Both the position numbers and the translations under genes were made by a program. Shown piece by piece: positions 38,445 to 46,378 of a stretch of DNA of 46,427 nt. The notes beneath the pieces were generated by a model, which did no database searches, was not told where the DNA came from, and was given only the letters and a program-made list of their open reading frames with translations. How positions within the stretch are numbered: position 1 is the first letter of the stretch; the number at the start of each line of letters is the position of its first letter. This stretch comes from 2-02-FULL-55-14 sp964581115 (GTDB lineage Bacteria > Bacteroidota > Ignavibacteria > UBA10030): positions 1 to 46,427 of the forward strand of contig CAZOMY010000021.1 of assembly GCA_964581115.1 (NCBI GenBank), written 5' to 3'.

Positions 38445-39046
38445 CGCTCGACAAAATTCTGAAGGAGGAGCAGGCCGGCGTCGCCCGACCTCTCCGGATG
38501 AAACTGCACGCCCCAGCGGGATCCCGTCCGCACGGCCGACGAGAACACCGTTCCGTACTCCGTGCGGCCGATCGTAAAATCGCCGAGCGGGGCGAAATAG
38601 GAATGGACGAAGTAGAAGTAGGCATTCGACGGAATGCCGGCCCAGAGCGGATCATCGCCGATGGATTCAACGGAATTCCAGCCCATGTGCGGCACTTTCC
38701 CGGAGGAGAACTGAGCGATGGTTCCCGGGATCACGCCCAGACAATCGGTCTCCCGCTCCGTCGAACGGTCGAACAGCAGTTGCATGCCCAGACAGATGCC
38801 CAGGAACGGTTGATCGGTGGTGCGCAGCCACGTCAGAAGTCCTGCGTCGGTCAGACGCTCCATGGCGCTCCGGGCTTCGCCCACGCCCGGAAAGATCAAC
38901 TTGTCCGCACGGCCGAGCACGGCAGGGTCGTCGGAGACGACCGTCGGCACGTCAAGACGACGGAGGGCATTCTCCACGCTTCGTAGGTTGCCGGAGCCGT
39001 AGCGGATGAGCCCAATCAGGGGTCGAGTCGAGGACGCAGGAGGCAT
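38438..39046 (-). CDS. hisH: Imidazole glycerol phosphate synthase, glutaminase subunit
   Basis: HisH releases ammonia from glutamine for HisF. It is a class I glutamine amidotransferase with the nucleophile Cys in FLGICLGMQLLF, and the His/Glu pair in GVQFHPERSG. The oxyanion motif appears as IFPGVGEARSAM. The length is 202 aa. The ATG at 39046 has no Shine-Dalgarno, because a family C repeat arm abuts the start codon; alternative starts are poor. Translation may rely on coupling or on non-SD initiation. Confidence 0.95.
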   Translation of the reverse strand: MPPASSTRPLIGLIRYGSGNLRSVENALRRLDVPTVVSDDPAVLGRADKLIFPGVGEARSAMERLTDAGLLTWLRTTDQPFLGICLGMQLLFDRSTERETDCLGVIPGTIAQFSSGKVPHMGWNSVESIGDDPLWAGIPSNAYFYFVHSYFAPLGDFTIGRTEYGTVFSSAVRTGSRWGVQFHPERSGDAGLLLLQNFVERC

Positions 39047-39078
39047 TGAGGATTGCGAATTGCGGATTGTGGATTATC
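39047..39078. repeat. Family C single arm at the hisH start
   Basis: GAGGATTGCGAATTGCGG and GATTGTGGATTATC words fill most of the 53-bp hisB-hisH gap, directly against the hisH start codon and inside the his operon. Confidence 0.6.
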
Positions 39079-39099
39079 TGTGAAGGTCAACCGGGGAGA

Positions 39100-40194
39100 T
39101 CAGAGAGTTCCCTTCGTCGTGGGCAGGATGTCGATGGCGGTCTCGTCGCGGCGGATGGCGGCTCGCAACGCACGGGCCGTCGCTTTGAAGATCGCTTCGA
39201 TCTTGTGATGATCGTTCGTTCCCTCGGCGGCGATATGCACGGTCGCCCGCAGACCGTCGGCGAAGCCGCGGAAGAACTCCTGCACAAGTTCCGTCGGAAG
39301 CTCTCCGACCCGCTCGCGCGAGAACCGGACGTCAAAGGCCAACGATGGACGTCCGCTCAGGTCCAACAGTGTGCGCGACTCCGATTCGTCCATCGGCAGA
39401 GCGAATCCATACCGGCCGATGCCGCGCTTGTCTCCCAGTGCACGTCGGATCGCCGCGCCGATCGCCAATCCGGCGTCCTCGACCGAATGATGCTCGTCGA
39501 CGTGCAGGTCGCCCGTCACGGTAATGGTGGCGTCCATCAGGGAATGCTTGACAAGCTGCGCCAGCATGTGGTCGAAGAATCCGATGCCGGTCGAGATCGT
39601 ATGGAGTCCGGTGCCGTCGAGCGAGAGCTCAACCTGGATATCCGTCTCGTTCGTGGTGCGCCGTGTTCGCACGAAGCGCTCGCGGTTGAAGACGATGCGG
39701 CAGGCCTCGAGAAAGCTCGGGGTGATATGATCGGCCGCTGTCGAGGTTGACGCGTCGGCCAAGCGGACCGTGCGGACGCCGATGGCCTTTCCGAAGGTCA
39801 CGTCGGTCTCGCGGTCGCCGATCATGAATGAATGCTCGCGGTCGATATCGGCGCCGGTCAAGAATGCGTCGACAAGGCCGGTCTTCGGCTTGCGGCAGGC
39901 ACACCCGTCGTCCGCCGCGTGCGGACAGACAAATACCTCGGCGAATCGGATCCCTTCGCCCGCAAGGAGGCGGACAAGGAATCCCTGAACCAGGTCGTAT
40001 GTCGCCTGCGGATAGGACGGGGTGCCGAGACGGTCCTGATTGGTCACGAGCACGAGCTGATAATCCCGCTGGGCCAGCAACCGAAGTCCTTGAATGACGC
40101 CGGGGAGCAGGCGGAACTTCTCAAGTGAATCGACCTGCTCATCGGCCGGTTCTTCAATGATGGTTCCGTCGCGGTCGAGGAAGAGGTATTTCAT
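39100..40194 (-). CDS. hisB: Bifunctional histidinol-phosphatase / imidazoleglycerol-phosphate dehydratase
   Basis: The N-terminal HAD phosphatase (1-165) has the DxD motif LFLDRDGTIIEEP, zinc-loop ligands (CPHAADDGCACRKPK) and the acidic motif FMIGDRETDV. The C-terminal IGP dehydratase (about 170-364) has its manganese histidines in GIGFFDHMLAQLVKHS, VDEHHSVEDAGL and GTNDHHKIEAIFKA. The length is 364 aa, matching the E. coli-type fusion, which is also common in Bacteroidota. It lies 45 bp downstream of hisC. Confidence 0.96.
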   Translation of the reverse strand: MKYLFLDRDGTIIEEPADEQVDSLEKFRLLPGVIQGLRLLAQRDYQLVLVTNQDRLGTPSYPQATYDLVQGFLVRLLAGEGIRFAEVFVCPHAADDGCACRKPKTGLVDAFLTGADIDREHSFMIGDRETDVTFGKAIGVRTVRLADASTSTAADHITPSFLEACRIVFNRERFVRTRRTTNETDIQVELSLDGTGLHTISTGIGFFDHMLAQLVKHSLMDATITVTGDLHVDEHHSVEDAGLAIGAAIRRALGDKRGIGRYGFALPMDESESRTLLDLSGRPSLAFDVRFSRERVGELPTELVQEFFRGFADGLRATVHIAAEGTNDHHKIEAIFKATARALRAAIRRDETAIDILPTTKGTL

Positions 40195-40239
40195 TGAGGA
40201 CCTTGTCGTGGATGGATACGCTTGTGCACCGTCAACGAC

Positions 40240-41298
40240 TCAGGTACGGTCAGCCGCCAGTCGGCGGAGGACCGCCAACATACGATCATTCTCCTCCGGT
40301 GTGCCGACGGTGATCCGCAGGCAGCCGTTCAGCTTCGGTTCCTGTGTACGGTCCCGGACGATGATCCGCTCGGCCGCCAGTGCTGTATGAACGCGCGCGG
40401 GATCGTGAAACCGGACGGCGAGAAAATTGGCGTCGGAGGGCAGAACGTCGATCACGAGCGGCGACACTGCAAGGGCGATGCGGAGTCGCTCGCGTTCGTC
40501 GCGGATACGGCGTATCATCGATGCCGCCTTGTCCGCCGACTGGAGGCCTTCGAGAGCCGCCCGTGCGGTCAACACATTGATATTGTAAGGCGATTTCACA
40601 TTCAAGAGATAGCGAACGATGGTCGAATGAGCGATGGCGTAGCCGAGACGGATCCCGGCCAGTCCCCACGCCTTCGACAACGTGCGCAACACCACGAGAT
40701 TCTCGATGGAGGGAACGTGCAGGGCCATCGAAGCTGATTCCGAGAACTCCACGTAGGCCTCATCGACGACGACCAGACCGGGGGTCTGCCGGCAGAGCCA
40801 CAGCAGATCGTCGGTGCGTAGGCGGTTGCCGGTGGGATTGTTGGGCGAACAGACGAAGGCCAGCTTGGTGTCGGGACGAAGGGCTGCCAAGATCGCAGAG
40901 CGGTCGAGTTGAAAATCGTCGGTCAACAGAACGCGGTCGACGATGGCATTTTGGATGGCCGCCGCGACCCGATACATGCCGTAGGTGGGCTCGGGGATGA
41001 GCACGCGGTCCCGCCCCGGTTCACAGAAGACGCGCAGAAGAAGGTCGATGGCTTCGTCAGAACCGACGCCGACAAAGATCTCGTCGGTCGAGTGTCCTTC
41101 GCGTTGCGCCAGCGCCGTTCGCAGCTCTCGTTGGGACGGGTCGGGGTAGCGATTCAACGCGATGCCGTTGGACGGCAGGACGCTGCCGAGCGCGTTCTCG
41201 TTGGCGTCGAGGAGCGTTCCGTCGAGATGGTCCTGCCGCGCGCTGCGGTAGGGGGTCAGCGCACGGATATTGGGACGAACGAGGGTGTCGAGATTCAT
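40240..41298 (-). CDS. hisC: Histidinol-phosphate aminotransferase
   Basis: HisC is a fold-type I PLP enzyme that transaminates imidazole-acetol phosphate with glutamate. The PLP Lys is in RTLSKAWGLAGIRLGYA. VCSPNNPTGN and VVVDEAYVEFSE contribute the Asn and Asp ligands. The opening NIRALTPY is also typical. The length is 352 aa. The ATG at 41298 overlaps the hisD stop by 4 bp. Confidence 0.96.
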   Translation of the reverse strand: MNLDTLVRPNIRALTPYRSARQDHLDGTLLDANENALGSVLPSNGIALNRYPDPSQRELRTALAQREGHSTDEIFVGVGSDEAIDLLLRVFCEPGRDRVLIPEPTYGMYRVAAAIQNAIVDRVLLTDDFQLDRSAILAALRPDTKLAFVCSPNNPTGNRLRTDDLLWLCRQTPGLVVVDEAYVEFSESASMALHVPSIENLVVLRTLSKAWGLAGIRLGYAIAHSTIVRYLLNVKSPYNINVLTARAALEGLQSADKAASMIRRIRDERERLRIALAVSPLVIDVLPSDANFLAVRFHDPARVHTALAAERIIVRDRTQEPKLNGCLRITVGTPEENDRMLAVLRRLAADRT

Positions 41299-42581
41299 GA
41301 GAATCGTGCCTCCACGGCGGCCACGTGGGCCGGCAATCCTTCGGCCGTTCCCAACGCCGTGAGCGTGGGACGAAGCCGCGACAATCCGTCGGCCGTCAGC
41401 GACTGGAAGCTCACGACGGTCTGGAAGGACTCCAGCGAGAGACCCGACATCCGTGCGGCCTCACCGCCGGTCGGCAGGGTGTGATTCGTCCCCGAGGCGT
41501 AGTCGCCAGCGGTCACGGGGGACCACGGACCGAGAAAAACCGATCCGGCACTCCGGATGGATGGAACGAGCGATATCGGGTCGGCGGTGTCGATGATAAG
41601 GTGTTCAGGAGCGTAGTCGTTGGAGAAGGCGACCGCCGCATCGAGCGTTTCAACGACGAGAGCGAACGCATGTCGAAGGCTTTGTTCGACGATGGCGGCG
41701 CGGGGGGTCGTCCGGGCAAGGTCGGCCAGGATCGTGGACGTCCGCTCCGCAAGCGATGCATCGGTCGTTGCAAGAACGACAGGAGACGACGGGTCGTGCT
41801 CCGCCTGCGACAACAGGTCGGCTGCGACGCGGCGCGGGTCGGCGGAGGCGTCGGCGATGATGAGCAGTTCCGAAGGGCCGGCGATCAAGTCGATGGCACA
41901 GCCGTCGGGATCTCCGGCGACGAAGCGCTTTGCGGCGCTGACGTACGCATTGCCGGGGCCGAAGATCTTATCCACCTTAGGGATCGATGCGCTGCCGTAC
42001 GCGAGCGCCGCGATCGCTTGGACGCCTCCGACGCGGTAGATCTCCGTGATGCCCAGATGCCGGGCCGCGGCGAGAACGGTGGGATCGACCGTGCCGTTGG
42101 CACGGGGAGGAGAGCAAAGCGCAATACGCTCGCAGCCGGCGATCGTTGCAGGCACGCCCAGCATCAGAACGGTCGACGGAAGCGGCGCAGAGCCGGCGGG
42201 AACGTACAGGCCGACCGAACGGATGGGACGCACCTCACGCCAGCAGCGAACACCGGGGAGCGTTTCGACGACCGACGTTCGGGGTCCTTGCGCGGCGTGA
42301 AAAAGGCGGATGCTGCGGGCGGCGGCCTCGATGGCCTCTCGCACCTCCGGCGCGACGCGCGATGCTCCATCGACGATCTCCTCCGGCGTCAGCCGCAAGC
42401 GTTCAAGCTCGACGCCGTCGAAGCGGGCGGTCAGTCGCCGGACGGCTGCGTCGCCGTTGGACCGCACGTCGCGGCACAGATCTGCGACCGTTGCATCGAG
42501 CGATGGGATCGTGCGCTCGGGTCGACGAACAAGCGCGGCGCGCTGTGCGGCGGTCAGGTTGGGATCGGCGACGATCTTCAT
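41295..42581 (-). CDS. hisD: Histidinol dehydrogenase
   Basis: HisD oxidises histidinol to histidine with two NAD+ and zinc, the final two steps. Recognisable blocks are YVPAGSAPLPSTVLM, IFGPGNAYVSAAKRFV, DLIAGPSELLIIAD and the zinc-binding LSQAEHDPSSP and NDYAPEHLII. The general-base region TNHTLPTGG is intact. The length is 428 aa. The start overlaps the hisG stop by 4 bp. Confidence 0.96.
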   Translation of the reverse strand: MKIVADPNLTAAQRAALVRRPERTIPSLDATVADLCRDVRSNGDAAVRRLTARFDGVELERLRLTPEEIVDGASRVAPEVREAIEAAARSIRLFHAAQGPRTSVVETLPGVRCWREVRPIRSVGLYVPAGSAPLPSTVLMLGVPATIAGCERIALCSPPRANGTVDPTVLAAARHLGITEIYRVGGVQAIAALAYGSASIPKVDKIFGPGNAYVSAAKRFVAGDPDGCAIDLIAGPSELLIIADASADPRRVAADLLSQAEHDPSSPVVLATTDASLAERTSTILADLARTTPRAAIVEQSLRHAFALVVETLDAAVAFSNDYAPEHLIIDTADPISLVPSIRSAGSVFLGPWSPVTAGDYASGTNHTLPTGGEAARMSGLSLESFQTVVSFQSLTADGLSRLRPTLTALGTAEGLPAHVAAVEARFS

Positions 42582-43468
42582 CGGACGATCGTTTCGATGG
42601 GTACGACGACGATATCGGATGCACCGGCGGCCTTCAGACGCTCCATGACATCCCAGAAGACATCTTCGGCGACAACGGAGTGGACCGCCACCATTCCGGT
42701 GGCGGCCAGCGGTACCACCGTGGGGCTTTTGAGACTGGGAATGACCCTCTGGAGCTTCGGGAGCGCGGCGGCGGGAGCGTTCATCATCAGGTAACGCTTG
42801 CCGCGTGCTTCGAGCACGGCGCGGATGCGGATGAGCAAGCGCTGGATGAGCGGTCCGGTGCGCGTGTCGCTGAGACTCTTCGGGTTGGCGACGAGCACGG
42901 CCTGCGATTCCAGGACGGTGATCAGTGGGCGAAGTCCGTTCATACGGGCGGTGGAGCCGGTCGAAACGATGTCGCAGATCGCATCTGCGACGTTGAGGGC
43001 GGGCGCCAGTTCCACGGAGCCGCTCAGCTTGACGATCTCAGCCCGGATCTTCTGTGTCTTCAGGAACGTCCGCAGCGTGACCGGGTAGGTGGTACCGATG
43101 CGCGTGCCGTTGAGGTCGCGCAACGAGCGCAGGCGCGAGCGTTGGGGTACGGAGATCATCAGGCGGCACTGGCCGAAGCCGAGGGGGAGGAGCGTGCGCG
43201 ACCGCGCCGACTTCTCGCTCAGGATGTTCTGACCGACGATGCCGAGGTGTGCCACGCCGTCCTGGACGTACTCGGGAATGTCATCGTCGCGGATGGCGAG
43301 CAGGTCGAGGTCGAAATTCGAGCAGGGAGACGACAGCGCCTGGCGGGAGTGTTCAAACGCAAGTCCGCAGGAGCGCAGCAGCTGGACGCTCTCGTCGGTG
43401 AGGCGTCCGGAGCGCTGAAGCGCGAGTTTAAGTCTTCCGTTGGTGGCCAGCATGCTCACTGTATTCAA
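42578..43468 (-). CDS. hisG: ATP phosphoribosyltransferase, long form
   Basis: HisG commits PRPP and ATP to histidine synthesis. The catalytic bilobal domain (1-215) contains the PRPP loop region DIVSTGSTARMNGL. The C-terminal ~75 residues form the ACT-like regulatory domain of the long type, so it should be hexameric, histidine-inhibited and independent of HisZ. The length is 296 aa. The TTG at 43468 is supported by GAGGGA 6 bases upstream; a GTG (43459) and an ATG (43453) lie just downstream. A half-palindrome of the HisR operator overlaps this start. Confidence 0.95.
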   Translation of the reverse strand: MNTVSMLATNGRLKLALQRSGRLTDESVQLLRSCGLAFEHSRQALSSPCSNFDLDLLAIRDDDIPEYVQDGVAHLGIVGQNILSEKSARSRTLLPLGFGQCRLMISVPQRSRLRSLRDLNGTRIGTTYPVTLRTFLKTQKIRAEIVKLSGSVELAPALNVADAICDIVSTGSTARMNGLRPLITVLESQAVLVANPKSLSDTRTGPLIQRLLIRIRAVLEARGKRYLMMNAPAAALPKLQRVIPSLKSPTVVPLAATGMVAVHSVVAEDVFWDVMERLKAAGASDIVVVPIETIVR

Positions 43469-43475
43469 GTAAAGT
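43467..43475 (-). promoter_or_regulatory. Half-site of the HisR palindrome at the hisG start
   Basis: ACTTTACTT (minus strand) matches one half of the operator at 43801-43822 but has no symmetric partner. It could be a weak second binding site between hisR and hisG. Confidence 0.3.
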
Positions 43476-43517
43476 CCCTCGCCGTGCGGTCTGGTGGGAC
43501 AGGGGACGGGTGGTCGT

Positions 43518-43802
43518 TCAGGGGTTGAGCCGCTTCAGGAGCAGGGCGTAGCCGCCTTTGCCCTGCTTGAGCCATCGTCCGACGCGGGCGATGGTGCGCG
43601 ACGAGAGGCCGGTGGCGCGGGCGATCTCGGCGTAGGATGCGCCGGCATCCAGCATCCGGGCCGCCTTCCAGCGTTCGGCGAACTCGGCGATCTCGTTCTC
43701 CGTCAGCAGGTCGCGGAAGAACCGGCGGCAGTCTTCCACCGATCCGAGCGCAAGAATGGCGGCGTAGAGGGCGTCGATGTCGCGGGGGGCGGGCTTTTTC
43801 AT
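43518..43802 (-). CDS. TrpR-like YerC/YecD-family regulator, probable histidine repressor HisR
   Basis: This 94-aa protein has a TrpR-type helix-turn-helix: LTENEIAEFAERWKAARMLDAGASYAEIARATGLSSRTIARVGRWL covers the flanking helices and the HTH (about 33-78). The family (YerC/YecD) is typically placed with his genes and predicted to be a histidine-responsive repressor. Here it heads the his operon, 49 bp before hisG, and a perfect palindrome covers its own -10 region and start codon. The ATG at 43802 fits the family start, with only a ~9-nt leader. The effector is inferred, not shown. Confidence 0.85.
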   Translation of the reverse strand: MKKPAPRDIDALYAAILALGSVEDCRRFFRDLLTENEIAEFAERWKAARMLDAGASYAEIARATGLSSRTIARVGRWLKQGKGGYALLLKRLNP

Positions 43803-43846
43803 ACTTTACCTAAGTAAAGTATACGGAGAATGCCGCTGAATGTCAA
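43801..43846 (-). promoter_or_regulatory. his operon promoter with perfect palindromic operator
   Basis: On the minus strand, a consensus -35 TTGACA (43841-43846), exactly 17 bp, and -10 TATACT (43818-43823). The palindrome ATACTTTAC-CTAA-GTAAAGTAT (9-bp perfect arms, 43801-43822) runs from the -10 into the hisR start codon. Transcription should start near 43811, leaving too short a leader for a Shine-Dalgarno. A bound HisR would block polymerase directly. Confidence 0.85.
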
Positions 43847-43889
43847 GCGCCGCTTGTGTCCCGCGATCAAATTCGGTACGTTCTCGGCC

Positions 43890-44837
43890 ATGATCACGTT
43901 CGACGACATCCGAAGGGCGGCCGACCGCGTGCGTCCGGTCGTTCACCGCACCCCTCTGCTCCATGCGGCGGCGCTCGACGAACGGGCCGGCAACACACTC
44001 TATCTGAAGGCCGAGAATCTCCAGCGCGTCGGGGCGTTCAAGATCCGCGGGGCCTACAACAAGATCGCCTCACTATCCCCCGAGGTGCGGGCCAAGGGGA
44101 TCGTGGCGCATTCCAGCGGCAATCATGCCCAGGGGACGGCCCTCGCGGCGCGGCTGCTGGGCTCGAAAGCCACGATCGTCATGCCGGGCAACTCACCGGC
44201 CGTCAAGGTCGGCGCTACGCGCGGCTATGGCGCCGAGGTAGTCTTTTGCGAGGATTCGTCGGACGACCGGGCCCGCGTGGCCAATGAGATCGTGCAGAAG
44301 ACAGGAGCCACGCTCGTCCCCCCCTACGACGACGACCTCATCATCGCCGGCCAAGGCACCGCCATGGTGGAAGTGGCCGAGGACCTGAAGGACCTCGACG
44401 CCGTCGTCGTGCCAATCGGCGGAGGAGGACTCATCGCCGGAACGGCGGTCGCCGCCAAGCATCTCTGCCCCGGGATCAAGGTCATCGGAGTCGAGACCGA
44501 GCCGGCCAACGATGCGCAGCGCTCCTTCCGGACGAAGCAGATCGTCAAGATCGACCCGCCCAACACCATCGCCGACGGCATGCGCACGCAGGCAGTGGGA
44601 AAACGGAACTTCGAGATCATCCTCCAGCATGTCGACGATATCGTCACCGTTACGGACGAGGAAGTGATGGAGACGATGCGATTCCTGCTGTTGCGTCTCA
44701 AGACGGTTGCCGAGCCGACTGGCGCCGTTGCACCCGCGGCCGTTTTCCACCGGAAGATCGGCCTGCACGGCAAACGTGTCTGCGCGATCGTGAGCGGAGG
44801 GAATGTGGAGCCGGGGATGCTGAGGAAGATCTTGTGA
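43890..44837 (+). CDS. Threonine dehydratase / serine racemase-like PLP enzyme
   Basis: This 315-aa fold-type II PLP enzyme has the PLP Lys in GAFKIRGAYNK, SSGNHAQGTALAA (substrate loop) and the glycine-rich phosphate cradle PIGGGGLIAGTA. There is no C-terminal ACT regulatory domain, so it resembles catabolic threonine ammonia-lyase, threo-3-hydroxyaspartate dehydratase or serine racemase rather than biosynthetic IlvA. These cannot be separated by eye. The ATG at 43890 aligns with the family N-terminus (ITFDDIRRAADRV) but lacks a Shine-Dalgarno. An in-frame ATG at 43830 has GGAGA just before it. It is divergent from hisR. Confidence 0.9.
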   Translation: MITFDDIRRAADRVRPVVHRTPLLHAAALDERAGNTLYLKAENLQRVGAFKIRGAYNKIASLSPEVRAKGIVAHSSGNHAQGTALAARLLGSKATIVMPGNSPAVKVGATRGYGAEVVFCEDSSDDRARVANEIVQKTGATLVPPYDDDLIIAGQGTAMVEVAEDLKDLDAVVVPIGGGGLIAGTAVAAKHLCPGIKVIGVETEPANDAQRSFRTKQIVKIDPPNTIADGMRTQAVGKRNFEIILQHVDDIVTVTDEEVMETMRFLLLRLKTVAEPTGAVAPAAVFHRKIGLHGKRVCAIVSGGNVEPGMLRKIL

Positions 44838-44839
44838 GA

Positions 44840-44921
44840 AGTCAGAGGACAGAGGCCAGCGATCAGCAGTTTACCCCGAGCGCAGTCGCCGAAGGCGACG
44901 GGGTCGAGGGGTCAGTGATCG
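44840..44921. repeat. Family E repeat, copy 2
   Basis: It starts 3 bp after the TGA of the PLP-enzyme gene. The segment 44868-44901 is the exact reverse complement of 6929-6962 (34 bp), and similarity extends to about 75 bp. The core hairpin GTCGCC-GAA-GGCGAC is conserved. A shorter echo, CCTCGAGCGCA, follows at 44929. Nothing gene-like is seen in 44922-44983. Confidence 0.8.
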
Positions 44922-44983
44922 GTGGCATTCCTCGAGCGCAGTGCATCGATCGCCAATCATCATTCGTCAACCTCCGATCCTGA

Positions 44984-45478
44984 ATGACCCTCCCCCAATA
45001 CCTCTCCTACGTCGACGACATTCTGGCACCGATTCCGGCCCTGTTCCGGCTTGTGCCGGAGGATAGGGTGGAATGGACGCCGGTGCCGGGAACGTTCACG
45101 TGCGGCCAACTCATGGCCCACATCGCCGGTGCGGTGGAAGTGTACGCGAACGGCATCACCAAAGGCGAATGGGGGTTCACGTCGATCCGTGAGCGACTGG
45201 TGATGAATCGCCACACGCCCTCGGTCAACGCCGAGACGGCGGTTGGACTGCTCGAGGCGAACACGAAGATCTTCCGCGAAAGAGTCGGTGCGCTCTCCGA
45301 GGATGAGTTCCAGAATGGACTCGTCGTCTCGCCGCAGCTGGGAGGTCCGTCGCCGCGCTGGCGTGTCGCCCTCTTCTTCGCCGATCACCATCTGACGCAT
45401 CGCGCCGAGCTGTTCATGTATCTCCGAGTTCTGGGAATCCGCGTCCACACCGGGACGCTGTACCGCGCGCCACGGTGA
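44984..45478 (+). CDS. DinB-family protein
   Basis: This 164-aa four-helix-bundle DinB/YfiT-type protein has metal-ligand histidines at MAHIAGAVE (about residue 46) and FADHHLTHRAELFMYLRVLG (about residues 132-140). Family members act as metal-dependent thiol transferases or hydrolases, or have no known role; they are unrelated in function to DNA polymerase IV. The ATG at 44984 is the family start. It stands alone between the PLP enzyme and etfB on the same strand. Confidence 0.9.
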   Translation: MTLPQYLSYVDDILAPIPALFRLVPEDRVEWTPVPGTFTCGQLMAHIAGAVEVYANGITKGEWGFTSIRERLVMNRHTPSVNAETAVGLLEANTKIFRERVGALSEDEFQNGLVVSPQLGGPSPRWRVALFFADHHLTHRAELFMYLRVLGIRVHTGTLYRAPR

Positions 45479-45484
45479 CGATTC

Positions 45485-45513
45485 TTGCCGTCCGGCGAAT
45501 TCTTTCGTAATTT
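45485..45513 (+). promoter_or_regulatory. Candidate etfB promoter
   Basis: TTGCCG (45485-45490), 17 bp, TAATTT (45508-45513). If used, the family A hairpin at 45529-45598 would form in the etfB leader RNA. Confidence 0.3.
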
Positions 45514-45528
45514 GATACAACGGCATCG

Positions 45529-45598
45529 GTCGCAGAGAACGCAAAGAACGAGAATCGTTCACGCTCAACATCTCTGAGATCGTTGCGTTCTTTGCGGC
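45529..45598. mobile_element. Family A MITE-like inverted repeat upstream of etfB
   Basis: GTCGCAGAGAACGCAAAG at 45529 faces GTTGCGTTCTTTGCGGC ending at 45598. The element is 70 bp with arms of about 26 bp. Confidence 0.75.
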
Positions 45599-45631
45599 AA
45601 AATTCTCTTCCACCGCTTTCCGTAAGAGCGT

Positions 45632-46378
45632 ATGAAATTGATCGCCTGCGTCAATCACGTGCCCGACACGGCCGCAAAAATCAACGTGGCCGCCGGCGGG
45701 ATGTCCATTGACAAGACCGGCCTCAACTTCGTCATCAATCCGTATGACGAGTTCGCCGTCGAGGAATGCCTGCGGCTCAAGGAAAAGAACGGCGGCGAGG
45801 TCATCGCCGTTTCGGTCGGCACCGACGCGCACAAGGAGACGCTCCGCAAAGCCCTTGCGATGGGGGCCGACAAGGCGGTGTTGTTGAAAGCCGACGACGA
45901 CCGGGATTCGTTCGGAATCGCTGCCGCGTTGGCGGAGTTTATCAAGGGACAATCTCCCGACCTGATCTTCTTCGGCAAGCAATCGGTGGACGGCGACGAT
46001 GCGGCGGTTGGAGGGATGGTGGCAGAGATCCTGGGCTTGCCGTCGGTCTCTGTCGTGGTCGGGCTTTCGATCGACGGCTCGACGCTGAAGGCCGAGCGGG
46101 AGATCGAGGGGGGCAAGGAGACGGTCGCCGCGACGCTGCCATGCGTCATCACGGCGCAAAAGGGCTTGAATGACCCGCGGTATCCGTCGTTGAAGGGCAT
46201 CATGGGGGCGAAGAACAAACCCATTGAGGAACGACCCGCAGCGGCCGCGAGTCTCCGGGTTCAGCTGGTGGCCATGAAGAAGCCCCCGGCGAAGGCCGCC
46301 GGAAAGATCGTCGGCACTGACGCATCAGCCGTGCCGGAGTTGGTCCGGTTACTGCATGAAGAAGCCAAGGTCATCTAG
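45632..46378 (+). CDS. etfB: Electron transfer flavoprotein, beta subunit
   Basis: EtfB binds AMP and, with EtfA, carries electrons from acyl-CoA and other dehydrogenases to the quinone pool. The 248-aa protein opens MKLIACVNHVPDTAAKINV. The ETF-beta signature VITAQKGLNDPRYPSLKGIMGAKNKPIEE is near residue 170. The nucleotide site is FGKQSVDGDDAAVGGMVAEILGLPSV. The ATG at 45632 is the family start. The TAG stop lies inside the 53-bp contig-end repeat. etfA would be expected next but is beyond the window. Confidence 0.95.
   Translation: MKLIACVNHVPDTAAKINVAAGGMSIDKTGLNFVINPYDEFAVEECLRLKEKNGGEVIAVSVGTDAHKETLRKALAMGADKAVLLKADDDRDSFGIAAALAEFIKGQSPDLIFFGKQSVDGDDAAVGGMVAEILGLPSVSVVVGLSIDGSTLKAEREIEGGKETVAATLPCVITAQKGLNDPRYPSLKGIMGAKNKPIEERPAAAASLRVQLVAMKKPPAKAAGKIVGTDASAVPELVRLLHEEAKVI

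Noticed and set aside
43830..44837. Calling the PLP enzyme biosynthetic IlvA
   Set aside because: It lacks the C-terminal regulatory ACT domain; dehydratase and racemase alternatives cannot be separated by eye.
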